NCBI GenBank assembly: GCA_033297205.1 | Contig: MU859135.1 | Location: forward strand, 1 to 64,000 | Reading direction: 5' to 3' | Source: Pseudoneurospora amorphoporcata | Lineage: Eukaryota; Ascomycota; Sordariomycetes; Sordariales; Sordariaceae | DNA: 64,000 nt | Part shown: positions 22,879 through 35,334 of the stretch, piece by piece | Layout of the letters: each line of letters opens with the position of its first letter | Numbering within the stretch: the first letter of the stretch is position 1 | Notes under the pieces: generated by a model | Told to the model about the DNA's origin: nothing | What the model saw: the letters and a program-made list of their open reading frames with translations, nothing else | Database searches by the model: none | Position numbers and translations under genes: made by a program

Positions 22879-24123
22879 CTTATAAAAATAATAATTAATT
22901 TAAAACGTTAATTACTATTAGTAAAAATATAAAGAATGAGAGAGTACTATCGTTTACTCTAACTACGTTAAGCGGTCTTGCCTGTAATAATTTATAAACT
23001 TTGAAAATTATAGGTAATGCTATTGAAGTATTCGAAATTAAGGGCTACTTTATTAATGTCAATAATATAAAATAGTAAGAATTATATATAGGTACTAAGG
23101 ACGGTCGGTTAATTATTACGCTTAATAAAATTAAATTATAATTACGATTATAGTTAATTATCCTTTATTCCCATCTTCACTTTCTAAATTATTTATTTAT
23201 TAAAAAAAACTATTAACTTTTACTAATAATTCGCTAGGAAGCTTCTAAATTCAATAGATAATGCTTTGTTACTAGATAATAAAGCGATAGTAGAAATTCG
23301 TAAATTATTTATTTGAGAATATAAATTTATTTTTAATTTTTAGATAGATCTTAATAAATAAAGCGGTCGCCCGGCGACGAAATTAATATTGAATTACTAG
23401 TGCTTTATTTTTATAACGAATATATTAAAAAGCTTTATATAATTCATTTTTTATTAATAGCTACTGTACTTTATCCTCTCTTGGTACTAATAATAAAATA
23501 TTATTATAATTATACTATTAGTTCTAAATTATCCGAATAGAGATTTTATAAAATTCATTAGCTTTTTAATAAATTACGTTACGATAGTCGTCGTCGTAGT
23601 ATATAATACTATTATAAAGGCGGCGGTATTACCCTTCGAATGCAATTGGCGTTTATATAAGGTAAGTAAAAACCTATCGTATATTTAATTAACATAATAC
23701 TTTTGTCTCGCTTTCGATAACTATATAGGTATACTAATTAACCTATAATTTTTTCTCAGTTGAATAGGATGGCTATTAGCGTTTATACGAATAATAGCGA
23801 CAAAATTAATAATGGCTATACGGTTTAATATTATAACTAGGGCGAATTTTAAGAAGTTCTTAATTAGAGGTTAGCGATAGTACCTCCTTATTAAGGCGGG
23901 GTTATTACTATTTACGAACGATTAAAGGTATTTTAGCAATAATAATAGTATGACGACAATAACGATAACTTCGAATTATAGAGTACAAATAAACGAGAAG
24001 ACCGCTAGGACTAAGAGGCGCCCTAGGCTGTCGAAATTTTATATTGTATTATATTCATAATATGCTGGCTGTATAGAATTATATACGCTTGCTTATTAAG
24101 CTAATTCCTATCTTACATCTACT

Positions 24124-24168
24124 AAAAAAACAGGAAAAGCTTTTAGCCAGTTTCGTGAGATTCTACAG
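24124..24168 (-). repeat. Right terminal inverted repeat of the 20153-24168 element
   Basis: Inverted copy of 20153-20197. Against the left arm it carries T for C at base 2, A for G in the CTCGCG word, and T for C near the inner end, all of the RIP type. Confidence 0.75.
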
Positions 24169-24170
24169 TA

Positions 24171-25649
24171 GTGCCACTAAGGACATAGCGTGTAGCGTGT
24201 AGTAAACTAAACTACCCAGAGATAGCGTATCGTTCGAGTGGTAAGCAATGGTAGTAGCATCACCCACTCTCGGTCCGTGATCTAACTAAAGTAAAGGTAA
24301 GCAGTTGTTGTACTGTGCTCATAGTAGCTTGGAGTTCCAATCATCTCTTTTTTTTTTTTTGTTTTTCAAGTCGATGTTTGGGAATTCGCTTGGCCTGGAA
24401 GAGATTGGTTTGCAACAACGGGACCACGAGTCAAGGGATGTGAATTGTGACCAGTCAGTAAAATCAGTTGGGAGCGGTAATGATGGGTCATTCCTGGAGC
24501 GCAAAAGTCCAAAGTTTGACCTAGTAGAATAACTGGATAAAAAAAAAAAAAGATGGAGAAGGGAGAAATTGAATGGAGATCAAACTGCCAGACTCCAAAT
24601 TCCAGGAGCCGATGATCACCCGTAGCGCCCAACGTGCCTGCCATTGCACCTGCCATAACTGGCTGCAGTCCTTGGAGGGTGAAAAGGTCGTCATTTGCTT
24701 GGCAGAAAAGAGCCCCACAACTACGGTCAACCACCAAGAAAAGAGAAGTCGTGACAGGGCAGTGACAATAGCGCTCCTTCCCTTCTTTCATCTCCTACGC
24801 CAACAACAGAAAATGACGGCAAGAACCTGGAATTACACAAGAAAATTCTGCCCGAATCCAGTGCTACGTGTCCAGCGGTGAGGGCCATCTTCTCTCATCC
24901 ATCGTGGCCCGTCTTTTCCCGCCTACTTTTTCTCCCAAGAAAGACCAAAGTACCAACCGACGTCAGTAGATGACTGAACCTCCAACGACAACATTGTCCA
25001 CATTCCCGACATGCCGTTGTTCGTTGCCCGGGAGTCCATACGAGATATGATGGCTCATAGAGGTTGCCCGGCTTCCCCCTTGTTCCGTCCGTTTACACTG
25101 TCGCCATGGTCCACGATGCGCCCATTAGACTATTCCACCATCCCACCCGTTGAAGTCCAACGCCATGCTCGATGGTGATTCGTCCATCGCCATGAACCTC
25201 TGCACATCACACATCGAAGATCAAATCAAAACACCCGGCCAACAGAACAAGTTCTTTTGCCAGATCCCAAGGTAAATACTGGCCAACGACAGGCAGAACA
25301 GGTCCTGGCCATGTCCTCGTTTTCACTTCGGCCGTTGCGGCATCAATGACCCAAGCGAAACAGAAAATCAGCAGACAAGACTTTTGGTGGAACAAGCCAC
25401 AACCCACTCGGTTGAACTAGACATTTACCGAACCCATCGTCGATTTTCTCTAGGTCATCTCCAGTCTGGGGAGCCTCATGCTAGTCAAGCATGCATCGTC
25501 GAGTCATTCTCTAACACATCAGCTTGACCCCGCACATCTAACCACCATCTGGCCCCTTGATCTGCTCCTCAACCCGGTTCCTGGTTCTTGGTGTCGCGTC
25601 GACTCAACTACCGACTCACATAAGGGGTCCACGAGTCCACCAATACATA
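24171..25649. other. Intergenic DNA beside the transposon
   Basis: Base composition returns to normal. T and A homopolymers occur at 24347-24360 and 24539-24551. Short frames on both strands lack coding character; no gene is supported. Confidence 0.4.
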
Positions 25650-26710
25650 TCATATCCATGGACATCACAGCTGGCCTCTTCTCCACACTCGAGCCGCGAT
25701 GACCATATGCTATCTGTATATTATTCCTGGTCCGAATCGTTCGTTAGCGTTTGTCAAATCATCATGGGGGTTTGTTATGCCAGCTGTCACTGTTTATACC
25801 ATCGCGCCTCGAGTCTCCTGCAACCGCGTACCTGCAGCCCATCAGATACCAGAGCCACCCCACAAACGCATCGATTGATATCATTCTGGGTACCTCAGGC
25901 TTACCCTTTTTCGGCTGTCCCAAACCCGACAAGGAGTCTTCGCTTGGCATGATACTCTGAGGACCCCGGTGGACCGAACAACAGCGAGAACAACAACGCT
26001 CATCGGCTCCTTTTCGACTCCAACATCGGTTACACTAGCGCCCCTGCATCATCGTCTGCGTCGTCGTGGTATCAACCCTCATCCAGGACTTCCATTCCGC
26101 AGCCAGCGACATCCACTAATGGCCTGACAGGTCATCGAAGAGTCGGGAATCGGTCAGAGTACAGCTGTACCCCATCGGGCAAGCACTGGCGAAGGGGAAG
26201 GCCATCACTCAGATCCTTCGCCCAGGATTCATCATGATGACGACGAGATCTTCCAGAAGGCCATCTCTATGGTGGACCACGCGGCGTGGCCGCAACTTTG
26301 GACCAATGCTCGACTTGTCTTTGTTGAGAAGCTCCCAGCAATGACAATCATATCGCTGACTACCAAAACTTGAACACATACATGATACGATGTTGCTTAG
26401 TCCTCGAGATCTTCCATCCTATCTCTCGCCCTAAAAGCTTCGCGAAAGAGCTTGAAATCGGTTTTGATTCAACCCCCGAAATCTTGCGTTTGCTACACAG
26501 ATTGAATCCCTCCTCCGTTACAACGTCCGGGACGCTTCCAATCTGCGCCCACCTCGTCCCGACATGTTTGCACAAAACAATCGCACACTGTGTACATGCA
26601 GGAACAACGGCAGGAAGGCTTGTTCACTGTGTCAGACAAATGATCTGATAATGGAGCCTAACTCCAGACCCCTGCTCGTCGTTGAGAGTCGAGATCTCAA
26701 GTGTACACGA
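25650..26710 (+). pseudogene. Possible decayed protein-coding gene
   Basis: Several consecutive plus-strand segments look protein-coding by codon choice but lie in different frames separated by stops. One runs from about 25980 (NSENNNAHRLLFDSN...) to 26240; one overlaps it in another frame (DDDEIFQKAISMVDHAAWPQ, about 26240-26370); one at about 26480-26705 contains a cluster of cysteines (TLCTCRNNGRKACSLC). No splice model joined them cleanly. They may be exons of a gene with several introns or a disrupted relic. The family is not recognised and the claim is weak. Confidence 0.25.
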
Positions 26711-28145
26711 GCATGAACAGGTCAAATGGATTGCCAATGAATATCTGCTCACAAGCAGGTGAGATCTATAGAATATGGACCCCTGAGCGAGACTAAACCT
26801 TCCCCAACCCTTGGTACTTCAGGGAGCAGCCGTATCCTTTCGAAGGGGATCTTTGTCATTGTTGTAATCGAATCTGAGAGGAAGTATCCGCGTCCCAAGG
26901 GGCGCAAACTTGGAGGAAAGAAATTCCCAGCCTCTGTGTGTTGCACGGAAACATCTGCCAACGGAAAATTTTGCGGGCTGCGGTTGTGGTTGCGGAACGA
27001 TGCATTGTTTCTCCTATCCTTCCTTTCCCCTTCCCTTCCGTCCTGGAACCAGACTGTCGGGAACGAATTAGCTCGCTACCCTCGCTGTCTTTTCCATGAT
27101 TCCAGGGACTTTCCACCTTTTCCCTTAACGTGGCAGGTAAGTCCGCAAACCGGCCGGTCTGTTCTGCCCGTCTTGGCTCGGCGGCACTCCGTATTCCGTT
27201 TCCACCGTCACCTAACCTCGCTCGCACCCTGTCCCTCCGATAGTGGCCAAACGTCGGGTGCCGTCTCCGATATGAAGGCCGGAAGGGAAGCGGAAGTGAA
27301 AGAGTTATCACGGGTCCCGAAGATTTCTGACAAGGAACATAAGCAACGGGGAATCTTTCGACACCCCCATGGCGCTAATGTTAAAAGTAGCCAAGCCTAA
27401 CAGAATCCCACCAATGCTGTTACTGAATCGCACCCAAGGAACCACTTGATGCACATTGGCAAGCCTGTGATCGGTTGTGACCCGCATCGACTCACTAACA
27501 AATTGGTCGAGGCCCTTGTTGGGCCCAGATACTGCCGGCACTGAAGGGTATCCGAATCGACTGAGTAAAAGCGGTAGTCTTAGACCTCAAACCTGCTAGA
27601 CCTCCCACTGCCCGGCCTTCTCAGTTCTTTCGAGGAGACCCATATAAAATGTGGGGCCGGGTGAGAGAGGTCAATGTAACAGAGATTAAATGATGTTTCG
27701 CCTTTCCCGAGCTTTGTGTTCCGGATGATAATGTTCGCTGTACAAACGGCGCAAGTCAAGCAAATAATCAAATCCTTACTCAGTGACCAGCATCATTTTA
27801 AGCGGATGAAGGCATTGCTACGAAGAAAAACAAAAGAAAAAACAGAAAAGAGAATTCAAATCAAAGACCTGACAATTTCTACACCCATCATAAGGGTCAG
27901 AAAGACAACTAAAGGAAGGAATACATAGAGCCTACTAAGACTCGACAGTAGAAAGCTTTACGAAACCAAAAGAAAAGCACCTACAAGATGTGTAGATTAT
28001 ACGAGACTTTCCCTTCATAGGGATAATGAATAGTCAAGGACCAAAATGGAACAAGCAGCAGACGAGGAAAAAGATAACAAAAAAAAAGAAACAACAAGAA
28101 TAAATGCTGCGAGGAAGAATTTGAACCAGAAAAATGCGAAAGAAA
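26711..28145. other. Intergenic region
   Basis: Open frames on both strands overlap one another at 26750-27400 and none is convincing. The stretch 27780-28130 is A-rich with poly-A interruptions. No gene or repeat is seen. Confidence 0.4.
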
Positions 28146-28216
28146 TGCGCCAGCCGCGAATCGAACGCGGGGCCCATCGATGGCAACGATGGATTTTACC
28201 ACTAAACCACTGGCGC
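28146..28216 (-). tRNA. tRNA-Gly (anticodon GCC)
   Basis: Minus-strand cloverleaf: acceptor GCGCCAG pairs with CTGGCGC, D arm TGGTTTAGTGGTAAAATCC, anticodon stem CCATC/GATGG around the loop GTTGCCATC-type sequence with anticodon GCC, and T arm CCGCG-TTCGATT-CGCGG. The discriminator is A. There is no intron. Seventy-one nucleotides is normal for tRNA-Gly. Confidence 0.95.
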
Positions 28217-29048
28217 TTGTAGTTGTTGTTGAAATTTTTGCTTCATAATTCTCCCTATGACACCAGGACGACATAGTCGTGGTGGTAGACCATGATTGCT
28301 TCGGCACCACCTTCCCAACTCAGACAACATCTGAGCGCCTCAGTTTCCAGGTGTGTTTCGATATCTATAATCACATTTGAAGAAACTCTACTCGAAGAGT
28401 TAGTGCACCTACTTCTTAAGGTAAAGAAATTGCCAGACGGCGACTTTAGTTACTCATTTACAACTAATTTAAAATGTTTCCCTTTTGAGGATTCTAGTCA
28501 TGAACGCGGTATACAGAAACAAGAGAAGTGAGTACATCCGTATCATGATATGAAGCGATAAATGTAAGCAATAACTGTCCATTGCGGAATGAGCCTATCG
28601 CCAATCGCTCCAGTCCTCCAAAGTCGGGGACTGGCTGGCTATACCAAGGGTATCCTTTCAAAACATATCCAACGAGAATTTCCTCCCAAAGTGAGTTACA
28701 AATCGCCTGTACCTGAATGGCATCCAATGTCCACCCAAAAGCAATCAAAATGAATGCAGTACCCTTCAAGTCCATCCATAACAGTCTTTGCCTTGCTTTG
28801 CGCATATCTTCTTCTTCTTCTTCTTTGACCTTCTACCATACAATCGGAAAGAAACTTGCTACCATAAACGCCATGCTGAAATGTCCTCCACGCCAATGCG
28901 GGTGCCAGGAAACGCTATATTAAAACAAGGATATCAAGAAGACGGGAAAAGGATTTAATGAATGACGACCGTCTGTCGCCGTCATGTGGTTAGATGTCAC
29001 TGTGACCCGACGGCAGTCTCGGCATGTGTCCGGTTTGTCGGGAAGCCG
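28217..29048. other. Intergenic between tRNA-Gly and the phospholipase C gene
   Basis: Contains the 3' end region of the minus-strand phospholipase gene and the upstream region of the minus-strand tRNA. A TCT triplet repeat is present at 28808-28823. No gene is seen. Confidence 0.4.
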
Positions 29049-31764
29049 TTATCGAATTCTCTTCTCAATCTTGATGAAGAGCTGAGATGAGGAATGTCCG
29101 CCGTGTCGGCGGAGTGGCCGACGGGTAAGGGGGTGATAAAGATCGAGGCATCTATATCCCTGTTGCAAGCGGTCGAGACGGATGCAAGCCCAAGCAAGAA
29201 GCTCGTTGCCGAAGCCGCTTGAGGAGGGCTCTTCAACTTTGAATCTGTGGGAGACGCGATCAGGTTAAAGCAGGTTCGTGAGCCAAAGGCGAACGGAAAT
29301 GAAGATGATGAGTGGATGAGAAAGGAGAAAGGGTGAAGCGCGTGTCAGATAAAGTTTGAAAAGGGAGCAAAGAAAGAGGGATGAAGTTGAGTGGACGAAG
29401 CCGGCCGACCGGAAGGAAGCCGATGTCGGTATGCGAGACTCCCGTGTAGCACAAACACACACTCATCCGGGGAAAGCTGGCAGACACAGTTGCGGAGGAC
29501 ACTATGTATCTCCCGCTCTCGGATAGAGACTTCCTCCGTTCCCTCAAACCGGGCACTCTCCTCGAGAGTTTGCTACACGGACAACTCTGTCTGGGGCATC
29601 CCGCCTGTCATTGTCTCCATGATATGGACAACTACAGACATAAGCGTGATGGAGAATGAGAAAGAGTCTTCACAGAAGTTTGCTCGCGGTAGCGGCTTCG
29701 CGCATCAAAATCATAACGTCGAAACAAGACAACAGCCACTCAATCCTGGTTGACAGGTAGGCGGTAAGAAATTACTGACCAATAGCTCTGGTCGGATGAT
29801 GCATCGAGTGAAGATGTGCAGTGATATAACAACGAGGAGAAGAAACATTCGGGGTAGCGAGGACATAAAACTTACCTCACAAAGCTGAGCTCTTCCACAA
29901 TCCCACCCACATTCAGGAACTCAAGTGGATATGGACTACGCTCCCAGTCTGGATTCTCGGTCGCTTGTGGTTGATTGGTTCGCGTCAAGTCAAGCGATTT
30001 GTTTGGCTTTTCGACGTGCAATTCCACCTTCACTCGGGTGCGTAGCTTCTTAGCTTGCCCACCCTCGGGTACGGGGATCGACTGTCCTGCTAGGACGGTG
30101 ATTCGTAGGTCGACCGTCCTTGTCGGTATATCGTCGTGATTTGTTAGGAAACCGGTGGGCTTAAGAACCCAGCCATTCGTGTCCGCAAACATGGCATCGT
30201 TGAGCATTGTGCCCTCGTCGGTCTTCTGCCAGTTCATAGCCACCATCTGTACACCTCGTCGCCAAGGGATAGTAGGGTCGGGGTTACTGCTGTCAAAACG
30301 AAGACCTTTGGGGTAGATTCGCATAAAATACCGCTTGTTGTGATCCATGATCTTCTTCAACTTGGCCTTATCTTGCGAGATCATATCCAGGAACTTGTCC
30401 TCATTCACGCTAAAAATATGGCTGGGAGTTGTTGAGGATAAGGATTTGAGATCGGAAAAATGTTCACTGCGCGTGTAAATAGCCAGGGCAGCGAGCATTT
30501 CGCAAATTGGTGGTTTGGAGCGCAGGGAGCTGACAGTCAGAGATCGCCCACGCTGAGCTTCCTGTATCTCACCATTGGAATCATCCAACCGCTTCACCTT
30601 GATCAGAATCTTGTCGAGCAGTTGTTCCAGCCGAGGTTGTTGTCGTAGGTGATCGCAGTCTTCGAAAGGCTCCTCGAGAAGCAATCCGGCCCATTCCTCC
30701 TTCATGATCTCCACCATCATCTCTTGTTGCTCACGGTCCGCACCAACCTCCAGACTGACGATGATCGGTAGATGGTTGGTTACGAACGCCTCTTCTCTAA
30801 CAGCCTTGCAAACCTCCCGAAATGGCACCGTGGTAGTCATAGTTCCATGGTGGTGCACGATGGGTTCAACCCTCTTGATGGAGCCGGATGATGATGTCGA
30901 TTGATCCAAACGGTCGCTCAGTTCCTTCGGGTCCAGACTCGTGCCACTGTCTCGGGGAGTTCGCATTGTGTAAAGACCTGGCTGATCGACACTCAGGCTT
31001 GAGCCATGTCGGACGCTCGTTCGTGACATGGCGGAAACGTTTGATATATGTCGGCGATGTTCCCCATGCGGAGACTTGGACGGCGTTCGTGATGGGGCGC
31101 CGTTCCACACGTCAATTTCAATACATCTGCAACCGTTCCGTAACACCTATGAGTCCTGTTAGACATTGTTAACAGCGACGAGGAGCGGTTCATACATACG
31201 GCTTTGTATGCCTCTGCGGAGCTCTTGGATGACAGTTGATTTCCTTCCAAGTAAGTGTTGTGACTGCTATTGATGAAATAGTTGCTAATCGGATACGTGA
31301 GGTCGGCTTCGTTGGGATCCAAGGGTCGTACGGCATTCCACGCTGCCTTGTTGTTGCTCCAGGCCCAGAAGAATTCCTCAAAGGTATACACGTCCTTATC
31401 TGGAAGATCCGTGGTCGTGACACCTTGGGTTCTCTTGAAAAAGCGAAGGAACTTCTCATGCGTAAGTAACTTATCGCCTCCGCAAGCTTCTTTCCAAACC
31501 TTCACGGCGTGTTTCTTAAACGCATCGTGGATGTACATGGGTTTGTGGGTAGCGTTGAAGACCTGTGCCGACGATACCAGAGAAGCCATGAACAAGGCAG
31601 ACGTCGGCTGGCTGGGAGAAGCAATTTTCATGGTCGTCATCCTTCGCATAAAGGACGGCTTTTCCTTCTTCTTCGTCTTTGACCTGCGGCGAAACTAGAG
31701 GGAGTTAGTCAAGCGTTAATGTCACGGCGCCTGTTCAATGGGGACTTACCGATATGCACGACAT
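29049..31764 (-). CDS. Phosphoinositide-specific phospholipase C (658 aa)
   Basis: Minus-strand join 31764-31750, 31694-31200, 31146-29876 and 29244-29049; total 659 codons. The enzyme hydrolyses PIP2 to diacylglycerol and IP3. Visible parts: a lysine-rich start; an EF-hand-like region (residues 50-115); the X box from about 138 with SSHNTYLEG (catalytic His150) and CRCIEIDVW; a Ser/Arg-rich insert of about 75 residues typical of fungal enzymes; the second active-site His near 270 (VHHHGTMTTTVPF); the Y box with KRYFMRIYPKGLRFDSSN; and a C2 domain to the end. No PH domain is seen. The first exon codes only five residues. Without the last exon the frame would stop inside the C2 domain just after ELSFVR at a GTAAGT donor; exon 29244-29049 restores LLAWACIRLDRLQQGYR and ends the domain. 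Confidence 0.93.
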
Positions 31765-34700
31765 TGTTAGAGAATGAGTCGTAGCTCTTCAGATTGCCCA
31801 ATTGCTCTCTTGTTTTCCTCCTCCGTCCGCTTTATGCCTCTCCCTCGGCGATAGGAAAGTCTCAGGGGCCCCGGTTCGATGGATTTGGGTCTGGGTCCTC
31901 TTTTGAGAATGCGGCTCGGCCGCCCGGCCCAGTGGATGGTTGGGGATTTTAGCGGACGCGACGAAGATCTCCAGGCACCAGAATTAAAGAGGTCGATGCT
32001 GTTAGGGTGCTGGGTCCACCACGGCTGGTACCCGTCACGGACAGGGGACGTGAAGTTATTTCGGGATGTCGTGCTGGTAACGATGGCTTGATATCGGGAA
32101 AACCAAGAAGGAGTAGGAGCTTCAGAAAAGAAGAGAAGTGGAAATGGAGGGCAGATGTCAGCAGTTTAAGAGACAAAAGGGATGCTCAGCTTACTGCGTA
32201 ACAGAGCCTTGCCCCGCGCGCAACGGTCGAGAGCCAATGGAATTCCCAGCGTTGCCAGCGACCCTGCCAGCGTCCTTGCCGACCGTGGCTCTCGTCGGTT
32301 GGTGGCCCAGCGCGATGGTTGATGGTTGTTCGGCTTTGGGTCCAAGAACGTCCAGTGAGCTTCCGGTGAGCCTGCAATGCCTGCAGTTGCTTGGGTGAGA
32401 CAGGGAGGGAACCCCCAGTCACACTGCCATGATTCCCAAGCTAAGCTTGTCTGAGTGTTGACGCTAGGCCACCTGGAGATGCAGAGCAGATAGGGTGTCA
32501 TCCAAGCCGGGGTTGTGAGGCTGGAGTGCCGTTGACGTTGTCCGCCATGTTCGAGTTGCAATTTTCTGTTCGCCTAGGCAAATTCGACATTCCACTGCTT
32601 CGTTGTGCTTCTCCAGATGGAAAAGTCAATCGGCTTCGCCTAGGAGAGCAAAGCGTTGGCTGATTTTTGTGGTTGGGCATCATGGTGTTCAGCTCGAGTG
32701 GGGAGGTGGTGAGAATGGCGATGATGCCCAGGTGGAAATTTTTGGAGTTTAGATCTAGTGCTCCCGGTCCTTCCTGCTGGCTTCTGCTGGCAGTGCTCGT
32801 CTGGTGTCTGCTGCTCGTCGACACTCGGGCAACCACGTTCTGACGGGAGGAAGGCGCGATGTGCAAGAGCGGCTATCGCCAACCATAACACAACTGCATC
32901 TCCCCCACAGTCTGCCCTTGCCCCCTTCCGTCTCTTCCGCTGCTCTTGAAAGTCTCATCTCGCAATATTTTGGTTTTGACGGCAGGAGCAGTGCCTGAAT
33001 GCGTCACTTGATTGCCTCATTGGTACATGATCTCCTGATACAATGGAGTACACCGAGCTGAGCGAAATCAAAGCCAGCTCAAAACACCATTCATCTCGAA
33101 CCCCAACACCAATCGACAACTCTGATTCACAGGCCAAGGACCAAGGTTGATGCAAAGAAGCATGAAAGCATCAAAGGCGCGCCCCCTGTCTGCCGCTCCG
33201 GCCGCTGTGGGGAGTGTCGGGAGAGGGCACCGCCTTGCAGTCTAAAACCCAGCAGCCCACAGACAACCCTGTGATCCCCACTCAGAACACCAAACAATCC
33301 CCAATAAACACCCCCAATAACCCTGACCAACCACGACGCTGACCTGCCCCAAGAGGTTTAACTCGATTGCCTTGCAATAGAAACAGGTCACTGTCAGTGG
33401 TCAGAATCCGCTCAATGCCGGCGATCACTACCGTTACAGATTGGCGACGACAACACGGGGAGGTTCTGGCCCCTTTGTCGCGCTGATTGGGGTCCATGGT
33501 AGCAGGTTGCGGTAGCGACTCGCCCTGAGTGATCACTCTCATCACAGGCCCCAGGGATTGTCAGGATACAGCGGCTCGTCTACTCCGAGTTGGTGGACGA
33601 ATTGTCCACATTGAACCCTTGGCGATGCAACTCGCGACGATATGAACACCAAACAATATGCCGGGTTCCTCACCTTGTGTTATCATTCGAAGATATTAAT
33701 AATGGTGTCACAGATCCGTCCTCGGAGACTGTCCCCGGGACAGAGTTCAATGCCTACCCCGGACCGGTGACAGATTTCCTTTCTGGGCCCCTTCTCCAAA
33801 GAGCTCCGAGACCAGCACTATGTTGGATTCGAACCAAAACGGCATGGTATCGATTTATTGATCGAGAAATCTCGAGAGACTTCCAATGGAGGGTGGGCGA
33901 CGTGGGACAGTTGTTCGCTCCGTCCATGCAGACAGTTCGCTGCCGTTGTTCACAGGCTGCATTGCACAGCCCCATGCGTCCTTCGACATTGATGAGGCAC
34001 AGCAACATCGGCTACGCGATAAAGCGTTGGACTCAATTGAGTTCGACCATGATTCTCGGTGTTTGAAGAACAGCGGGTGAAGTCACACGAGACTGCTGGG
34101 GATATCACAACGTCATAAGTAACTTATCTGTCAGGCACAGCCCTCTTCATCTGGGGGATGGCGGAAGATCCGTCCATCCGCAAAAGCCAATTGCTGCTTG
34201 TGGTTGGATTCAATGGCATATCTTGCCAAGAAGAATTCGACCACAGAACTCATGATCATGAGGATATCTGCCTGAAGTGTTGAGGTGAGGCTCGAGTCCT
34301 ACCGGCATCATCATGTCCCATGCTTCACTTACCTGATATCAGTCCCTTTTGTCTCCCAGCCACGGCAAAAGGGACCGCCCCTGGATGCTCAAAGCCTTTG
34401 GACAAGCACGCCCCCTTCTGTTCGACGCGTTGAATATGCTGCAAGCATTCGAAACTAGACCTCATCCAATATCAAGATGACGAGCCAATACAATGAAGTC
34501 GAGGCTTCAAGGTTGGAGTATGGTTTCTCGTCGTCGACGGTGCTCCCGTCTCGAAGCCCCATATCGCAGTGCCGGTCCGCATGAAGCATGGCCGGCAGCT
34601 GCCACAAGCACAGACCACATAAACAGCCGCCAAATCACACTGGCTCCACACAGAATAACCGCAGCTTACATAATCCGCTGCGAAGATTTTAACGACACAC

Positions 34701-35334
34701 AAAACATTTCGCTGCAGAAAGTTTCGACTCTCTCTTCCACCAGTCAGCCCGCCAACGAGAACGACAACGACAACGTACGATTCAACAACAACCTCCGACC
34801 CTGATGGAAAATTCAGAATTGTTGGCCAATGTCGCTTCGTACGGAGCAAGCTTGAGCTTTTGCGATGGGCTTTTCCAAGGAGGCGCACAATTGACGCCGG
34901 CATGAAGTTACATTTTCTCTCGACCGTCTTTTGTCCTCCTGGATCGCTTCTTTCGCAAAAAGCAACGGCAAACTCGGTCGCTCGCTCGACGGGACGGATA
35001 CGCAAGGCCAATGATATGGTAAATGAGTGGTAATAGCTCATTTGCCCTGCATTGCCTCGCTTCACCAATTATCACAAGGTACGCTTCCATCAATCCTGTT
35101 CTTCAGCACACACGCACACAAAAACACGCCCCATATATATTCTGTGATGAGAGTAATTTGCGATTGATGCTGTTACGGTGGGACCCTTTCGCCGGGTGTC
35201 CTATACCTTTCAGTATGTGATAGTATATTCTTACATATTCTGAGTTTATATCCCTTAACACATGTCCTGTTTCGAGAAATCAAATTTTGTGATCATATTG
35301 CTAACTTTCGAAAAGTGATCTTAGATGTCTTGCG
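31765..35334. other. 3.6-kb intergenic region with a possible gene relic
   Basis: Upstream of the phospholipase gene I find no intact gene. Frames here are short or overlap several others. Around 33720-33990 two fragments in different frames (EFNAYPGPVTDF and AAVVHRLHCT) resemble the start and the HxxHC-type motif of UstYa-like (DUF3328) proteins, but no intact frame joins them. The remainder is featureless. Confidence 0.35.

Larger units (their letters stand above)
20153..24168. mobile_element. Decayed DNA transposon with 45-bp TIRs, carrying two solo LTRs
   Basis: Left arm 20153-20197 and right arm 24124-24168 are inverted copies of a 45-bp sequence beginning CCGTAGAATCTCGCGAAACT. They differ at three positions, all C/T or G/A. 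TA at 20151-20152 and 24169-24170 flanks both ends, consistent with a TA target duplication, though two bases are weak evidence. Without the two nested LTRs and their duplications the element is about 3.07 kb, long for a typical Tc1/mariner element. The interior is heavily AT-biased, with no frame surviving. Superfamily assignment is open. Confidence 0.65.

Noticed and set aside
29260..29556. 98-codon minus-strand frame between phospholipase exons
   Set aside because: It lies wholly in the 631-bp intron and has no features of its own; exon 29244-29049 completes the C2 domain in phase.
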